From Frigidibacter sp. RF13 (lineage in GTDB: Bacteria > Pseudomonadota > Alphaproteobacteria > Rhodobacterales > Rhodobacteraceae): DNA of 64,000 bases. The stretch spans positions 1 through 64,000 of the forward strand of contig NZ_JAPNUE010000001.1 of the NCBI RefSeq assembly GCF_026626305.1, written 5' to 3'. The notes beneath the pieces are model-generated. The model worked only from the letters and a program-made list of their open reading frames with translations, was not told the DNA's origin and made no database searches. Positions 28,220-38,600 of this stretch are shown here, piece by piece (within the stretch, counting starts at the first letter, position 1; each line of letters begins with the position of its first letter). The translations under genes and the position numbers were made by a program.

Positions 28220-28225
28220 CGTCCC

Positions 28226-28579
28226 TCAGGCGGCTTCTTCCACGCGCGTCGCTTTCAGCCGGTGGCCGACCGAGACGATCGCCTCGATCACCGGGCGGAA
28301 TTCATGGCCAAGCGTGGTCAGCTCATATTCGACCGACGGCGGCGATGTCGGCATCACCCGGCGGGTGATCACGCCGTGGCTCTCCAGTTCCTTCAGGCGC
28401 TGGGTCAGGACTTTGGCCGAGACCGCCGGAATGTCGATGCGAAGCTCTGAAAACCGCCTTGGGCCGGCGGAGAGGTACCAGATCAGGTTCGGCGTCCAGG
28501 CGCCGCCCAGGACCGACATGCACTGGCTGATCGGGCACATGGGTTGCGGCATGCGGTTCTTGCGGACTTTCAGCGCCAT
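28226..28579 (-). CDS. HxlR-family transcriptional regulator
   Basis: A 117-residue winged-helix regulator with the HxlR core: CPISQCMSVLGGAWTPNLIWYLSAGPRRFSEL, then LTQRLKELESHGVITRR and VEYELTTLG. Cys12 and Cys17 in the N-terminal CPISQC could sense electrophiles or oxidants, as in related HxlR proteins; this is inference. The ATG at 28579 has GGAGGAA upstream; earlier in-frame codons overlap the operator region. It is divergent from a glutathione transferase operon that it most likely controls through GTTAC inverted repeats in the shared gap. Confidence 0.9.
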   Translation of the reverse strand: MALKVRKNRMPQPMCPISQCMSVLGGAWTPNLIWYLSAGPRRFSELRIDIPAVSAKVLTQRLKELESHGVITRRVMPTSPPSVEYELTTLGHEFRPVIEAIVSVGHRLKATRVEEAA

Positions 28580-28591
28580 TCGTTCCTCCGG

Positions 28592-28668
28592 GGTTACTGC
28601 CCGGATACCGCTTTCTATCAGTAACCTCAAGTATTATGGTTTCCATAGGTAACGATGCAAGTTACCTA
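28592..28668. promoter_or_regulatory. HxlR operator region with two GTTAC inverted repeats
   Basis: Two inverted repeats share the GTTAC core. The first is GGTTACTG (28592-28599) with CAGTAACC (28619-28626). The second is TAGGTAAC (28646-28653) with GTTACCTA (28661-28668), an exact 8-bp repeat with a 7-bp spacer. They fill the 122-bp gap between the divergent HxlR and glutathione transferase genes. Two sites on one gap suggest binding by two dimers and control of both promoters. Confidence 0.75.
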
Positions 28669-28701
28669 ACCGGCATCGAAACCCGAAGAACGGAGACCAA
28701 G

Positions 28702-29310
28702 ATGAAACTCTACTATTCCCCCGGCGCCTGCTCCATGGCGTCCCATATCGTCCTGCGCGAGCTGGGCGCGAATTTCGAGCTGGAGCGCGTCGATACCGCG
28801 ACCAAGAAAACCGAGAAGGGCAGTGATTTCTATGCGGTCAACAGCAAGGGCAAGGTTCCGGTGCTGGCCGTCGATGGCGAGGTGCTGACCGAGGGCCCGT
28901 CGATCCTGCAATTCGTTGCAGACCGCGCGGGCGACCAGCATCTGGCGCCGAAGCCCGGTACGCTCGACCGGGCACGGGTGAACGAGCTTCTGAACTTCAC
29001 CGGCACCGAACTGCATGTGGCCTTCCACCCGCTCTTCAACCCGGCCTCGGACGATGCTGCGAAGGACGCCGGCCGCAAGAATGTCGGCACGAAGTTCGAC
29101 TGGCTGGAGGCGAAGCTTGCCGATGGGCGCATGTATCTGACCGGTCAGAACTTCACGGTGGCCGACGCCTATGCTTTCGTCGCTTCGAACTGGGCCAACT
29201 TCACCGGCATCGACCTTGGCGCCTGGCCGAAGCTCAAGGCTTTCGTCGAGCGCGTCGCAGCACGTCCGGCAGCGCAGGCGGCGATGAAGGCCGAAGGGCT
29301 GATCGCATGA
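28702..29310 (+). CDS. Glutathione S-transferase (beta-like)
   Basis: A 202-residue cytosolic glutathione transferase. The N-terminal thioredoxin-like domain begins KLYYSPGACSMASHIVL, with Cys10 in the position characteristic of bacterial beta-class enzymes; VPVL and the EGPSILQ glutathione-binding segment follow, then a helical C-terminal domain. It should conjugate glutathione to electrophiles. It is the first gene of a unit with an NTF2-like protein, a tautomerase and probably a DUF606 protein, under the HxlR operator. Confidence 0.92.
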   Translation: MKLYYSPGACSMASHIVLRELGANFELERVDTATKKTEKGSDFYAVNSKGKVPVLAVDGEVLTEGPSILQFVADRAGDQHLAPKPGTLDRARVNELLNFTGTELHVAFHPLFNPASDDAAKDAGRKNVGTKFDWLEAKLADGRMYLTGQNFTVADAYAFVASNWANFTGIDLGAWPKLKAFVERVAARPAAQAAMKAEGLIA

Positions 29311-29696
29311 GCGCACATGCAGCGGATTATGACGCCGTCGCGGCGGTGATCGAGGACTATTTCGACGGGCTTTATTTCTCTGATACCAATCGGTTGCGGC
29401 GGGTTTTTCATCCAAAGGCGCACTATGTCTGCGTCACGGATGGCACGCTTCTCTACCGGACGATGGAGGAATATTTCCCGGTGGTCGACGCTCGTCCCGC
29501 GCCCTCCGCGCGGGGCGAGGCGCGGGCCGACCGGATCCTTTCGATCGAGTTCGCCGGTCCAGGCATGGCCCGCGCGGTTCTCAATTGCGCGATCGGCGAT
29601 CGGTTCTTCACCGACTGGCTGACCTTCGTGAAACTCGACGGCCGCTGGCAGGTGATGTCGAAGATCTTCCATTATGACACGAAAGCAGCCGCCTGA
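29307..29696 (+). CDS. NTF2-like (lumazine-binding-type) protein
   Basis: A 129-residue cone-fold protein of the NTF2-like/SnoaL superfamily, resembling the putative lumazine-binding group. Visible features are an N-terminal helix pair, FHPKAHY, and the C-terminal LTFVKLDGRWQVMSKIFHY strands. The start overlaps the glutathione transferase stop by 4 bases (ATGA), so translation is coupled. No catalytic residues can be assigned. The substrate may be the same small electrophile handled by its neighbours; this is inference. Confidence 0.82.
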   Translation: MSAHAADYDAVAAVIEDYFDGLYFSDTNRLRRVFHPKAHYVCVTDGTLLYRTMEEYFPVVDARPAPSARGEARADRILSIEFAGPGMARAVLNCAIGDRFFTDWLTFVKLDGRWQVMSKIFHYDTKAAA

Positions 29697-29908
29697 TGCC
29701 TTATGTGAACATCAAGATCACCCGCGAAGGGGCGACGGCCGCCCAGAAGGCCGAACTGATCAGGGGCGTGACCCAGCTTCTGGTCGATGTGCTTGACAAG
29801 AACCCGGCCACGACCTTCGTTGTCATAGACGAGGTCGCGCTGGAGGATTGGGGCGTCGGCGGTCTGCCGGTCGAGGAGTATCGTCGAAGCCTTAAGTCCC
29901 AAGGCTGA
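29696..29908 (+). CDS. 4-oxalocrotonate tautomerase-like protein
   Basis: A 70-residue member of the tautomerase superfamily, with the catalytic Pro directly after Met (MPYVNIKITREG) so that Pro is the N-terminus after Met removal. The conserved TFVVIDEVALEDWGVGG segment follows. The start ATG shares a base with the upstream stop (TGATG). Typical reactions are enol-keto tautomerisation or dehalogenation; the substrate here is unknown. Confidence 0.9.
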   Translation: MPYVNIKITREGATAAQKAELIRGVTQLLVDVLDKNPATTFVVIDEVALEDWGVGGLPVEEYRRSLKSQG

Positions 29909-29914
29909 CGGTCG

Positions 29915-29958
29915 GGCCGCAGCGGGTTCCTGTCACCCCCATCGCAGCCGCTGCGGCC
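29915..29958. other. Long perfect hairpin within the glutathione transferase operon
   Basis: GGCCGCAGCGG (29915-29925) and CCGCTGCGGCC (29948-29958) form a perfect 11-bp stem around a 22-nt loop, 6 bases after the tautomerase stop and 37 bases before the DUF606 start. There is no U-tract. It may reduce read-through into the last gene or protect the upstream mRNA. Confidence 0.55.
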
Positions 29959-29994
29959 CATTTCAATCGCTTCCGCCCAGGACAGGAGAGTCTT

Positions 29995-30438
29995 TTGGAA
30001 ACAGCACGTTACACTCTGGTCATGCTTCTGGCGGGGATCGGCATTCCTGTTCTGGCGGCGCTCAACGCGCAGCTCGGCGCGCGCATCGGATCGCCCGCGG
30101 CGGCGGCGTTGATCCTGTTCTTCGTCGCGGCGACGGCCGCGGCCATCATGGCGTTGGTGACCGGTGGTCTACCGGCGCTGCCGTCGGCGCGCGGCCAGCC
30201 ACCGCACCTGTTCCTCGCGGGGTTGCTCGTCTGTTTCTACGTTCTGTCAATCACCTGGGTAGCGCCGCGCTTCGGCGTCGGAAACGCGATCTTCTGCGTG
30301 CTGCTGGGGCAAATGATCTCGGCCGCTGCCATCGATCATTTCGGGCTTTTCAACGCGACGGTCCGGGCTTTGACGCCGATCCGTGCCAGCGGTATCGCCG
30401 CTATGGCGGTCGGGCTGTTGATGGTGCGACTGGGGTAG
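29995..30438 (+). CDS. DUF606 (YdcZ-like) membrane transporter
   Basis: A 147-residue protein with four to five hydrophobic helices, resembling the DUF606 family of small drug/metabolite-type transporters. The start is a TTG at 29995 with AGGAG upstream; the first residues are METARYTLVMLLAG. Its place at the end of the glutathione transferase-tautomerase unit suggests export of the compound or adduct those enzymes handle; this is inference from context only. Confidence 0.75.
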   Translation: METARYTLVMLLAGIGIPVLAALNAQLGARIGSPAAAALILFFVAATAAAIMALVTGGLPALPSARGQPPHLFLAGLLVCFYVLSITWVAPRFGVGNAIFCVLLGQMISAAAIDHFGLFNATVRALTPIRASGIAAMAVGLLMVRLG

Positions 30439-30439
30439 G

Positions 30440-30480
30440 GCCTCCGGGTGCCGGAGCCCCTGCCGGAGTGCGGCTTTTTT
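30440..30480 (+). terminator. Probable terminator after DUF606 gene
   Basis: Overlapping short hairpins (CTCCGG-GTG-CCGGAG, then GCCG-GAGTG-CGGC) are followed by a run of six T. The stem next to the T-run is only 4 bp, so the exact structure is uncertain, but the T-run and position right after the stop make termination likely. Confidence 0.5.
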
Positions 30481-30507
30481 GCGTGAATTCCGGGCGTTAA
30501 CTGTTGA

Positions 30508-31686
<1,179 letters not shown>

Positions 31687-31706
31687 GCTTGTGTCGATAA
31701 CAAGAA

Positions 31707-31734
31707 AGGCCCCGGCGGATGCCGGGGCCTTTTT
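31707..31734. terminator. Bidirectional terminator between TRAP genes
   Basis: AGGCCCCGGC-GGAT-GCCGGGGCCT is a perfect 10-bp stem with a 4-nt loop, followed by TTTT in the plus direction, 20 bases after the binding-protein stop. It lies between converging genes and may also stop the permease transcript. Confidence 0.85.
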
Positions 31735-31782
31735 CATGCGCGCCTCCGACGAGAAGCCGGAGGCGCCCGAGGAGGTTTGGCG

Positions 31783-33468
31783 TCAGGGCGTGACGACCGG
31801 TGCACCAAGCTTCGGCGCACCCAGCGTTGGCAGGCCGCCTGTGCCGCCACCGCCGAGCGGTTGTAGGGTCGGCACCGTAATCTCGACCGTCGACGGGTCG
31901 ATCACCTTGCCCTTGTAGTGCATGACCATGCCGGGGAAGCCGATGGTAATGCCGATCATGATCACCTGGATCACCACGAACGGCACCGCCCCCCAATAGA
32001 TCTGCCCCGTCGAGACGCCCGCGATCTTCTCGCCCGTCACCTTGTCCAGATAGGTGCCACGCGGCGCGACCGAGCGCAGATAGAAAAGCGCGAAGCCGAA
32101 GGGCGGGTGCATGAAGGATGTCTGCATGTTCACCCCAAGGATCACCCCGAACCAGATGAGGTCGATCCCTAGCTTCTCTGCCGCCGGAGCAAGCAGCGGC
32201 ACGATGATGAAGGCCAGTTCGAAGAAGTCGAGGAAGAAGGCCAGAAGGAAGACCATGATCGAGACGATGATCAGGAAGCCAAGCTGGCCACCCGGCAGGC
32301 CGGTCAGAAGATGCTCGACCCAGAGATGGCCGTCGACGCCGTAGAAGGTCAGTGAAAAGACCCGCGCGCCTACGAGGATGAACATCACGAAGGCCGAGAG
32401 CCTCGTGGTGGAGGTCAGCGCCTGCTGCACCACATCCATGGTCAGCCGCCGTTTCATCGCGGCAAGGAAAAGCGCCCCGACCGCGCCCATCGCGCCGCCT
32501 TCCGTCGGCGTGGCGATGCCGAGGAAGATGGTGCCGAGGACGAGGAAGATCAGGGCCAGGGGCGGGATCAGCACCATGATCACCTGACCCGCAAGCCGCG
32601 ACAAAAGGCCGATCTTCAGCGCCCGGTCGATGACCGCGAAGAAATAGACCGCAGCGATGCCGACGCAGGCACCGAGGATGCCGGCGTTCGACCCATGCCC
32701 CGGGCGGAAATATACGGCGGCGAGATAGGCGATCGCGAAACCGGCGATGAGCGACAGGAAGAGCGAGGCCACACCCGATCCGAGTGTACGCGCCTCTTTC
32801 GGCAGGGCAGGGACCCAGCTCGGCCGGAAGACCGACACGAGGAACACATAACCGATATAGAGGCTGGTCAGCACTAGGCCCGGCACCAGCGCGCCCTTGT
32901 ACATGTCGCCGACCGAACGGCCGAGCTGGTCGGCCAGCACGATGAGGACCAGCGAGGGCGGGATGATCTGCGCCAACGTTCCGGACGCGGCGATCACGCC
33001 GGTCGCCACCCGCCGATCATAGCCATAGCGCAGCATGATCGGCAGCGAGATGAGACCCATGGCGATGACCGAGGCGGCCACAACGCCGGTGGTGGCGGCC
33101 AGAAGCGCGCCGACCACGATCACCGCATAGGCCAGCCCGCCACGGATCGGGCCGAAAAGCTGGCCGATCGTGTCCAGCAGATCCTCGGCCATGCCGGATC
33201 GTTCCAGGACGATCCCCATGAAGGTGAAGAAGGGGATGGCCAGAAGCGTGTCGTTCGACATCACCCCCCACAAGCGTTGGGGCATGGTGAAAAGAAGCGG
33301 CCAGTCGAGGTGGATGGAATCGGAGAAGGGCGCGAGCCAGACGCCGATGGCGAAGAACACCAGCCCGTTGGCGGCGAGAGAGAAGGCAACCGGATAGCCA
33401 AGCAGGAGAAAGAACACCAGCGAGGCGAACATGATCGGCGCCATGTTATGGGCAATAAGCTCGATCAT
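31783..33468 (-). CDS. TRAP transporter large permease (DctM family)
   Basis: A 561-residue inner-membrane protein with about 12-14 hydrophobic segments and the DctM signatures FFTFMGIVLERSGMAEDLL, GATTGVVAASVIAMG-like LLAATTGVVAAS, SGTLAQIIPPS, and TPTEGGAMGA. The C-terminus has a Pro/Gly-rich tail after the last helix. It is the transport channel, working with DctQ and a periplasmic binding protein. Its start overlaps the dctQ stop by 4 bases. It is longer than the common 430-residue DctM because of an insertion of extra helices in the middle, as seen in other 2-oxoacid TRAP systems. Confidence 0.93.
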   Translation of the reverse strand: MIELIAHNMAPIMFASLVFFLLLGYPVAFSLAANGLVFFAIGVWLAPFSDSIHLDWPLLFTMPQRLWGVMSNDTLLAIPFFTFMGIVLERSGMAEDLLDTIGQLFGPIRGGLAYAVIVVGALLAATTGVVAASVIAMGLISLPIMLRYGYDRRVATGVIAASGTLAQIIPPSLVLIVLADQLGRSVGDMYKGALVPGLVLTSLYIGYVFLVSVFRPSWVPALPKEARTLGSGVASLFLSLIAGFAIAYLAAVYFRPGHGSNAGILGACVGIAAVYFFAVIDRALKIGLLSRLAGQVIMVLIPPLALIFLVLGTIFLGIATPTEGGAMGAVGALFLAAMKRRLTMDVVQQALTSTTRLSAFVMFILVGARVFSLTFYGVDGHLWVEHLLTGLPGGQLGFLIIVSIMVFLLAFFLDFFELAFIIVPLLAPAAEKLGIDLIWFGVILGVNMQTSFMHPPFGFALFYLRSVAPRGTYLDKVTGEKIAGVSTGQIYWGAVPFVVIQVIMIGITIGFPGMVMHYKGKVIDPSTVEITVPTLQPLGGGGTGGLPTLGAPKLGAPVVTP

Positions 33469-34061
33469 TTCAGGTCGTCTCCCTTGGCCTGCTGCGCCAG
33501 TGCGGCTACTTCCAACTCTGCGGCCTCATGCGCCGACACGAACGGATGCGGATCCTCGATCAGGCCGCGCATCACCGCGATCTTCTTGATGATTTCTGAG
33601 ATCGCCTGCGCGACCAGAAGGATGAACCCCGCGGCGAGGAAGGCCCGCGCGGGCCAGATGATCAGCCCGCCCGCGTTGGTGGAAATCTGGCCGATGCGCC
33701 AGGCCTGCAGCGTGTAGGGCACCAGCATCCAGCTCATCAGCACGACGAACGGCAGAAGGAAGAAGACATGGCCGATGAGGTCGATCCAGTGCTGGGTGCG
33801 CCGTGTGCGCGTGCCATAGAAGATGTCGATGCGGATATGTTCGTTCTGCATCAGCGTATAGGCCGAGGCGAGCATGAAGGCGGCGCCGAACAGATACCAT
33901 TGCGCCTCGAGCCAGGCGTTCGACGACATGTTGAAGAGCTTCCGGATGATGGCATTCACCGCGCTGATCATGATCGCGGCAAAGATCAGCCAAGATACCC
34001 AGCGGCCGATGAAGCCATTGATCCCGTCGATCAGCCTCGACAGGCCAAGCAATATCCCCAT
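33465..34061 (-). CDS. TRAP transporter small permease (DctQ family)
   Basis: A 198-residue protein with four membrane helices and the DctQ features EAQWYLFGAAFMLASAYTLMQNEHIRIDIFY. It pairs with DctM to form the membrane complex. The start ATG at 34061 is 43 bases from a GntR-type palindrome (34104-34122), a candidate control site for both permease genes. Confidence 0.92.
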   Translation of the reverse strand: MGILLGLSRLIDGINGFIGRWVSWLIFAAIMISAVNAIIRKLFNMSSNAWLEAQWYLFGAAFMLASAYTLMQNEHIRIDIFYGTRTRRTQHWIDLIGHVFFLLPFVVLMSWMLVPYTLQAWRIGQISTNAGGLIIWPARAFLAAGFILLVAQAISEIIKKIAVMRGLIEDPHPFVSAHEAAELEVAALAQQAKGDDLK

Positions 34062-34103
34062 TCATTCCTCCCGCGCGGCGTTGGCGCCGTCATTCCCAAA
34101 AAT

Positions 34104-34122
34104 TGGTATAGTTACTTTACCA
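34104..34122. promoter_or_regulatory. GntR/FadR-type operator upstream of dctQM
   Basis: TGGTATAGTTACTTTACCA has inverted TGGTA/TACCA half-sites, similar to sites bound by FadR-subfamily GntR regulators, which often control TRAP permeases. No regulator gene lies in this region, so the protein would act from elsewhere. The downstream stretch 34123-34298 has a second small palindrome (CGGATA-ACC-TATCCG, 34171-34185) and no gene. Confidence 0.55.
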
Positions 34123-34298
34123 GTTTGGCAAGATTGAAGTCCGCTCCGTGACTCCTCTGCTTCCCGTCCTCGGATAACCTATCCGGTGCGGACGAAGGGC
34201 GCATCGCAAAACAGGCGCTTCGATCCATGGATACTCCCCGCAGGCGCTCTCTGTCGCCTTTGTCTACGCCGGTATACAATCAGCGGTGTCCGTGAAAA

Positions 34299-34691
34299 TC
34301 AACCCTGACGATGACGCTCGATCAGGTCCCAGCGGTTACCGAACGGATCCCTCCACACCGCGACGATACCATAGGATTCGTGCCGCGGCTCTTCCTCGAA
34401 AATAATGCCCGCCGCGCGCATGGCGGCATGATCACGGGCGAAGTCGTCCGTCTCGAGGAAAAGAAAGACCCGTCCGCCTGTTTGATTTCCGATGGCGGAT
34501 GTCTGCACGGGGCTCGCTGCCTTCGCCAGCAAGAGCGCCGCACCGCCTTCGGGTGCCACGGTGACCCAGCGCTTGTCGGGGCCCTGCCGGATATCCTCGA
34601 TCAGCCGGAATCCAAGCCGCCCCACGTAGAAGTCGATGGCCTGATCATAGTCGGGCACGACGAGCGCGATGATCGACAGGGTGCGGTGCAT
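34299..34691 (-). CDS. VOC-family (glyoxalase-like) protein
   Basis: A 130-residue vicinal-oxygen-chelate protein with two beta-alpha-beta-beta-beta modules: ALVVPDYDQAIDFYVGRLGFRL near the start and WRDPFGNRWDLIERH at the end. The metal-ligand pattern of true glyoxalase I is not clearly present, so the activity is unknown. It follows bpt on the same strand by 14 bases and may be cotranscribed. Confidence 0.85.
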   Translation of the reverse strand: MHRTLSIIALVVPDYDQAIDFYVGRLGFRLIEDIRQGPDKRWVTVAPEGGAALLLAKAASPVQTSAIGNQTGGRVFLFLETDDFARDHAAMRAAGIIFEEEPRHESYGIVAVWRDPFGNRWDLIERHRQG

Positions 34692-34705
34692 CGGTCAGAC
34701 GGGGG

Positions 34706-35539
34706 TCAGCGCACAGGGCGCGCTTCGGGCAGGCTGATCCGCGCCACCTGTTCGGCAATCGGGTCCACCGACAGGGGATGAGTTTCGCCGGAATGGTCCG
34801 CCGGGTCGCCGATCGGTTGCCAGCGACCGGACTTGTAGATCTCGACTGCGGTGAAATTGGCCTTGTAACCCATCTTGCGGCTGCCGGGCACCCAGTAGCC
34901 GAGGTAGACGTAAGGCAGACCTGCGGCCCGGGCGATCTCGACATGGTCAAGGATGATGTAGGTGCCAAGGCTGTCGCCCACCTTGTCGGGGTCGTAGAAG
35001 CTATAGACCATGCTCACCCCGTCATCGAGCACGTCGGTCAGGCAGACGGCGGTCAGCGAGCGCCGCCCGTCGAGTTCCGAGGGCGGGGCGACATATTCGA
35101 TCACGCGGCTCTTGACCGGCGTCTCCTCGATCATCGCGGCGAATTCGAAGATATCCATGTCCGCCATGCCGCCGTCGGAATGGCGGCTGTCGAGATAGCG
35201 GCGGAAGAGGGCATATTGATCCTCGGTCGCCCAGGGGCTGGTCGCCTCGCGCCTCAGGTAGCTGTTCCTGCGGATGGTGCGGCGCTGGCTGCGCGAGGGC
35301 TCGAAATCGGCAACACGGATGCGGGCAGACAGGCAGGCGGTGCAATCGGCGCAGGATGGCCGGTAGAGCACATTCTGTGACCGGCGGAAGCCCTGTTTCG
35401 ACAGGGCATCATTCAGCCGCACCGCATTGTCACCGGGGAGTGCCGTGAACAATTTCCGCTCATACCTGCCGTCGAGATACGGGCAGGGTTGCGGAGCCGT
35501 CACATAGAACTGGGGCGCGATGGGCAACGTATGGCGCAT
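34706..35539 (-). CDS. bpt: Aspartate/glutamate leucyltransferase (Bpt)
   Basis: Transfers Leu from Leu-tRNA to the N-terminus of proteins beginning with Asp or Glu, marking them for ClpS/ClpAP degradation (N-degron pathway). The 277-residue protein is homologous to eukaryotic Ate1, with the N-terminal Cys cluster ([31 protein letters not shown]) and the C-terminal GNAT-like domain ([22 protein letters not shown]). The identification is firm, and Bpt is widespread in Rhodobacteraceae. Confidence 0.92.
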   Translation of the reverse strand: MRHTLPIAPQFYVTAPQPCPYLDGRYERKLFTALPGDNAVRLNDALSKQGFRRSQNVLYRPSCADCTACLSARIRVADFEPSRSQRRTIRRNSYLRREATSPWATEDQYALFRRYLDSRHSDGGMADMDIFEFAAMIEETPVKSRVIEYVAPPSELDGRRSLTAVCLTDVLDDGVSMVYSFYDPDKVGDSLGTYIILDHVEIARAAGLPYVYLGYWVPGSRKMGYKANFTAVEIYKSGRWQPIGDPADHSGETHPLSVDPIAEQVARISLPEARPVR

Positions 35540-35668
35540 GGACCTGCAGGGCTTTACCTGCCCGTCACGTTAGCAAGGCCGGGTCTTTCCGCCAAGAGTG
35601 CTGTTGCAATGGTCCTGCGGCGCGGTTTTCCGCCGAAAAGCCTGCGCATTGGCTGCGGCAGGGAAACG

Positions 35669-35696
35669 GTACGGCGGGCTGGAACGCCCGCCGTAC
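35669..35696 (-). terminator. Terminator after the RND efflux operon
   Basis: GTACGGCGGGC-TGGAAC-GCCCGCCGTAC is a perfect 11-bp stem, two bases past the RND permease stop. On the minus strand it is followed by CGTTTCCC, a weak U-tract. Confidence 0.7.
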
Positions 35697-35698
35697 GC

Positions 35699-38600
35699 TT
35701 ATTCCGCTACCTGCGGGAAGCTGGCCTTGCCCCCGCCCAGTCGTGCTTCGAGCGCTTTCAGCCGGTCGCCGATATCGGCAAGCTCTGCCTTGCCCGCATA
35801 CACTGCCTCGGCCAGCTCGATCGGATCGGGCGCTTCATGCTCCTCCTCTTTCGGGCCGATGAAGTAAGAGGCGCCCTTCGCCAGCCAGTACTGAAGATCG
35901 TCCATGATCAGATAGAAGGACGGCACGACAACGAGCGACAGCACGGTCGAGACGATGATGCCGCCCATCACCGCAATGGCCATCGGTGCGCGGAAGGCAC
36001 CGCCTTCGCCGACACCGAGCGCCGAGGGCAACATGCCCGCCGACATGGCGATCGAGGTCATCACGATTGGCCGCGCCCGCTTGTGGCCGGCCTCTATGAG
36101 CGAATCGAAGCGGCCCATACCCTGACGGCGCATCTCGATGGCGAAGTCGATCAGAAGGATCGCGTTCTTCGCCACGATCCCCATCAGCATCAGCATGCCG
36201 ATCATCACCGGCATGGAGAGGGCGTTGCCGGTCACCAGCAGCGCGGTCGCCACACCGAGGATGGACAGGAACAGCGAAAAGACGATGGTGATCGGCTGCA
36301 GCGCGCTCTTGAACAGAAGGATCAGCACCGAGGCCATGAGCATCAGGCCCATGATCATCGCATTGACGAAGCTCTGGTTCAGTTCGGCCTGAATCTCGGC
36401 ATCACCCGATTCCGTGATCTTGACCGATGGCGGCAGGGTGACTGACTTGGTGATCTCCTCGAACCGCGCCTTGCCGGTATCGAGCGCCACGCCGATGGGC
36501 AAGCTCGCCCCGATCGTGACCTTGCGCTCGCGGTCAAGCCGCTCGATGGTGCCGGGGCCGACGCCCACGCGCACGTCGGCGACCGCCGACAGCGGCACGC
36601 TCGCGCCGGTCGCCGTGGTCAGGCGCAGCGCCGCGATACGGTTCACATCCTTCTGCACGTCGTCCGTCAACTGGACACGCACCGGGATGAGCCGGTTGTC
36701 CATCGAGACCTTGGCCAAAGCCTGATCGACATCGCCGATGGTGGCGACCCGCAGCATCTCGGCGATCTGCGCTGTCGAGATGCCAAGGCGCGCGGCCTCC
36801 TCCAGACGCGGCGTGACCTGAAGTTCGGGCCGGGGCAGGGCGCCTTCGTAGGACACGCCCGCAAGCAGCGGATCGCCCCGAAGCGCGGCCTCAAGCTTGT
36901 TCGCGGCAAGGGCAAGATCTTCGCTGTTGGGCGAGCGGATCGAGAAGGATATGTCGCGCTCAAGCCGGTCGTTCAGCTTGGTGATCCGCACGTCCGGCAC
37001 CGAGGCGAGCCGTGCGAAGACCTCCTCCTCGATAGCGTTCTGAGGCCGGACCCGGCCTTCGGGCGCGACGGCGGGAAGGATCGCACCGACAACCGGAATG
37101 GCTTCGACCATCTGCGACAGTTTGAAGAGCAGCGTCTGGTCCAGATGCTCAAGCTCGACCGTGATTGCCGCGCGGCGCAGGTCGAGATCGCCCTTGGGCG
37201 AGGCGCCGTTCAGGACGAATATACCCTCCACACCTTCGACATCCTTGATCAGCTCGCGCATGGCTTCGGTCTTGCGGTCGGTATCGTCAAGCGACGAACC
37301 GGTCGGCAGCTCGACCGAGATCATGAAGCGCGACACGTCCTCGGGTGGCAGGAAGCTGCCCGGCACGCGCAGGAGCAAGAAGATCGACAGGACGAAGATC
37401 ACAAGCGCCCCGGCAAGCGTGAGGTAGTAATTGCCGAAGTTGAAGCGCGTGCCCGGGATGCGCCAGCTGTTCAAGGTGTGATGCACGACCCAAAGATAGC
37501 CGCGCATGACCGGGCCGTCCTTCTCATGTTCCAGATCGGCGTCCTTGGCGCTCATCAGATAGGCGGCCATCATCGGCGTGATAAGGCGGGCGACCAGAAG
37601 CGAGAACAGCACCGCAACCGCAACCGTCAGGCCGAACTGGCGGAAATATTGCCCCGGTATGCCCGGCATGAACGACACAGGCACGAAGACCGCGACGATG
37701 GTCATTGTGGTCGCGATCACTGCAAGGCCGATCTCGTCCGCCGCCTCGATGGCCGCGCGGTAGGGGGTTTTGCCCATGCGGATATGGCGGGCGATATTCT
37801 CGATCTCCACGATCGCGTCATCGACGAGGATGCCGGTGGCGAGCGTCAGGGCAAGGAAGCTGACGAGATTGAGCGAGAAGCCCAGCAGGTCCATCACATA
37901 GAAGGTCGGGATGGCCGACAGGGGCAGGGCGACCGCAGAGATGAGCGTGGCGCGCCAGTTCTTGAGGAACAACAGCACCACGATGACGGCAAGAAGCGCG
38001 CCCTCCAAAAGCGTGTGCAGCGCGGATTCGTAGTTGCCGTAGGTATAGAAGACCGCGTCATCGACCTTGCTGATAGCAATCTCGGGATGATCCTTGCGCA
38101 GCTGGTCGATCACGCCGCTCACGGTCTGATCGACGGTAACCTCGCTCGCCCCCTTGGCGCGGAAGATTGCGAAAGTCACGACCGGTTCGCCGTTAAAGCG
38201 CGCGAAAGAGCGCAGTTCCTGATAGGTGTCTGTGATCTGGCCAAGGTCGCCCAGCCGCACATGGCGGCCCGAGGGCAGGGCGATGGTGGTTTCGGTGAGG
38301 CTTTCGGCCGATTGCGCGTCGCCAAGCGTGCGGATCGCCTGTTCGCCGTCGCCGAGTTTCGAGCGGCCCGAGCCGATATTGGCGTTGGTGGCGCGCAGTT
38401 GCGCGTTCACAGCATTGGCGGTGATGCCGTAGCTGTCGAGCTTCAGCGGATCGAGCTTGATCTGGATCTCGCGGTCGGCCCCGCCGTAGCGGTCAACCCG
38501 GCCGATGCCGGATTTCGCGCGCAGCGCGCGGGTGACTGTATCGTCCACATACCAAGACAGTTCCTCGACCGTCATGCCGGGGGCCGACACGGCGTAACTG

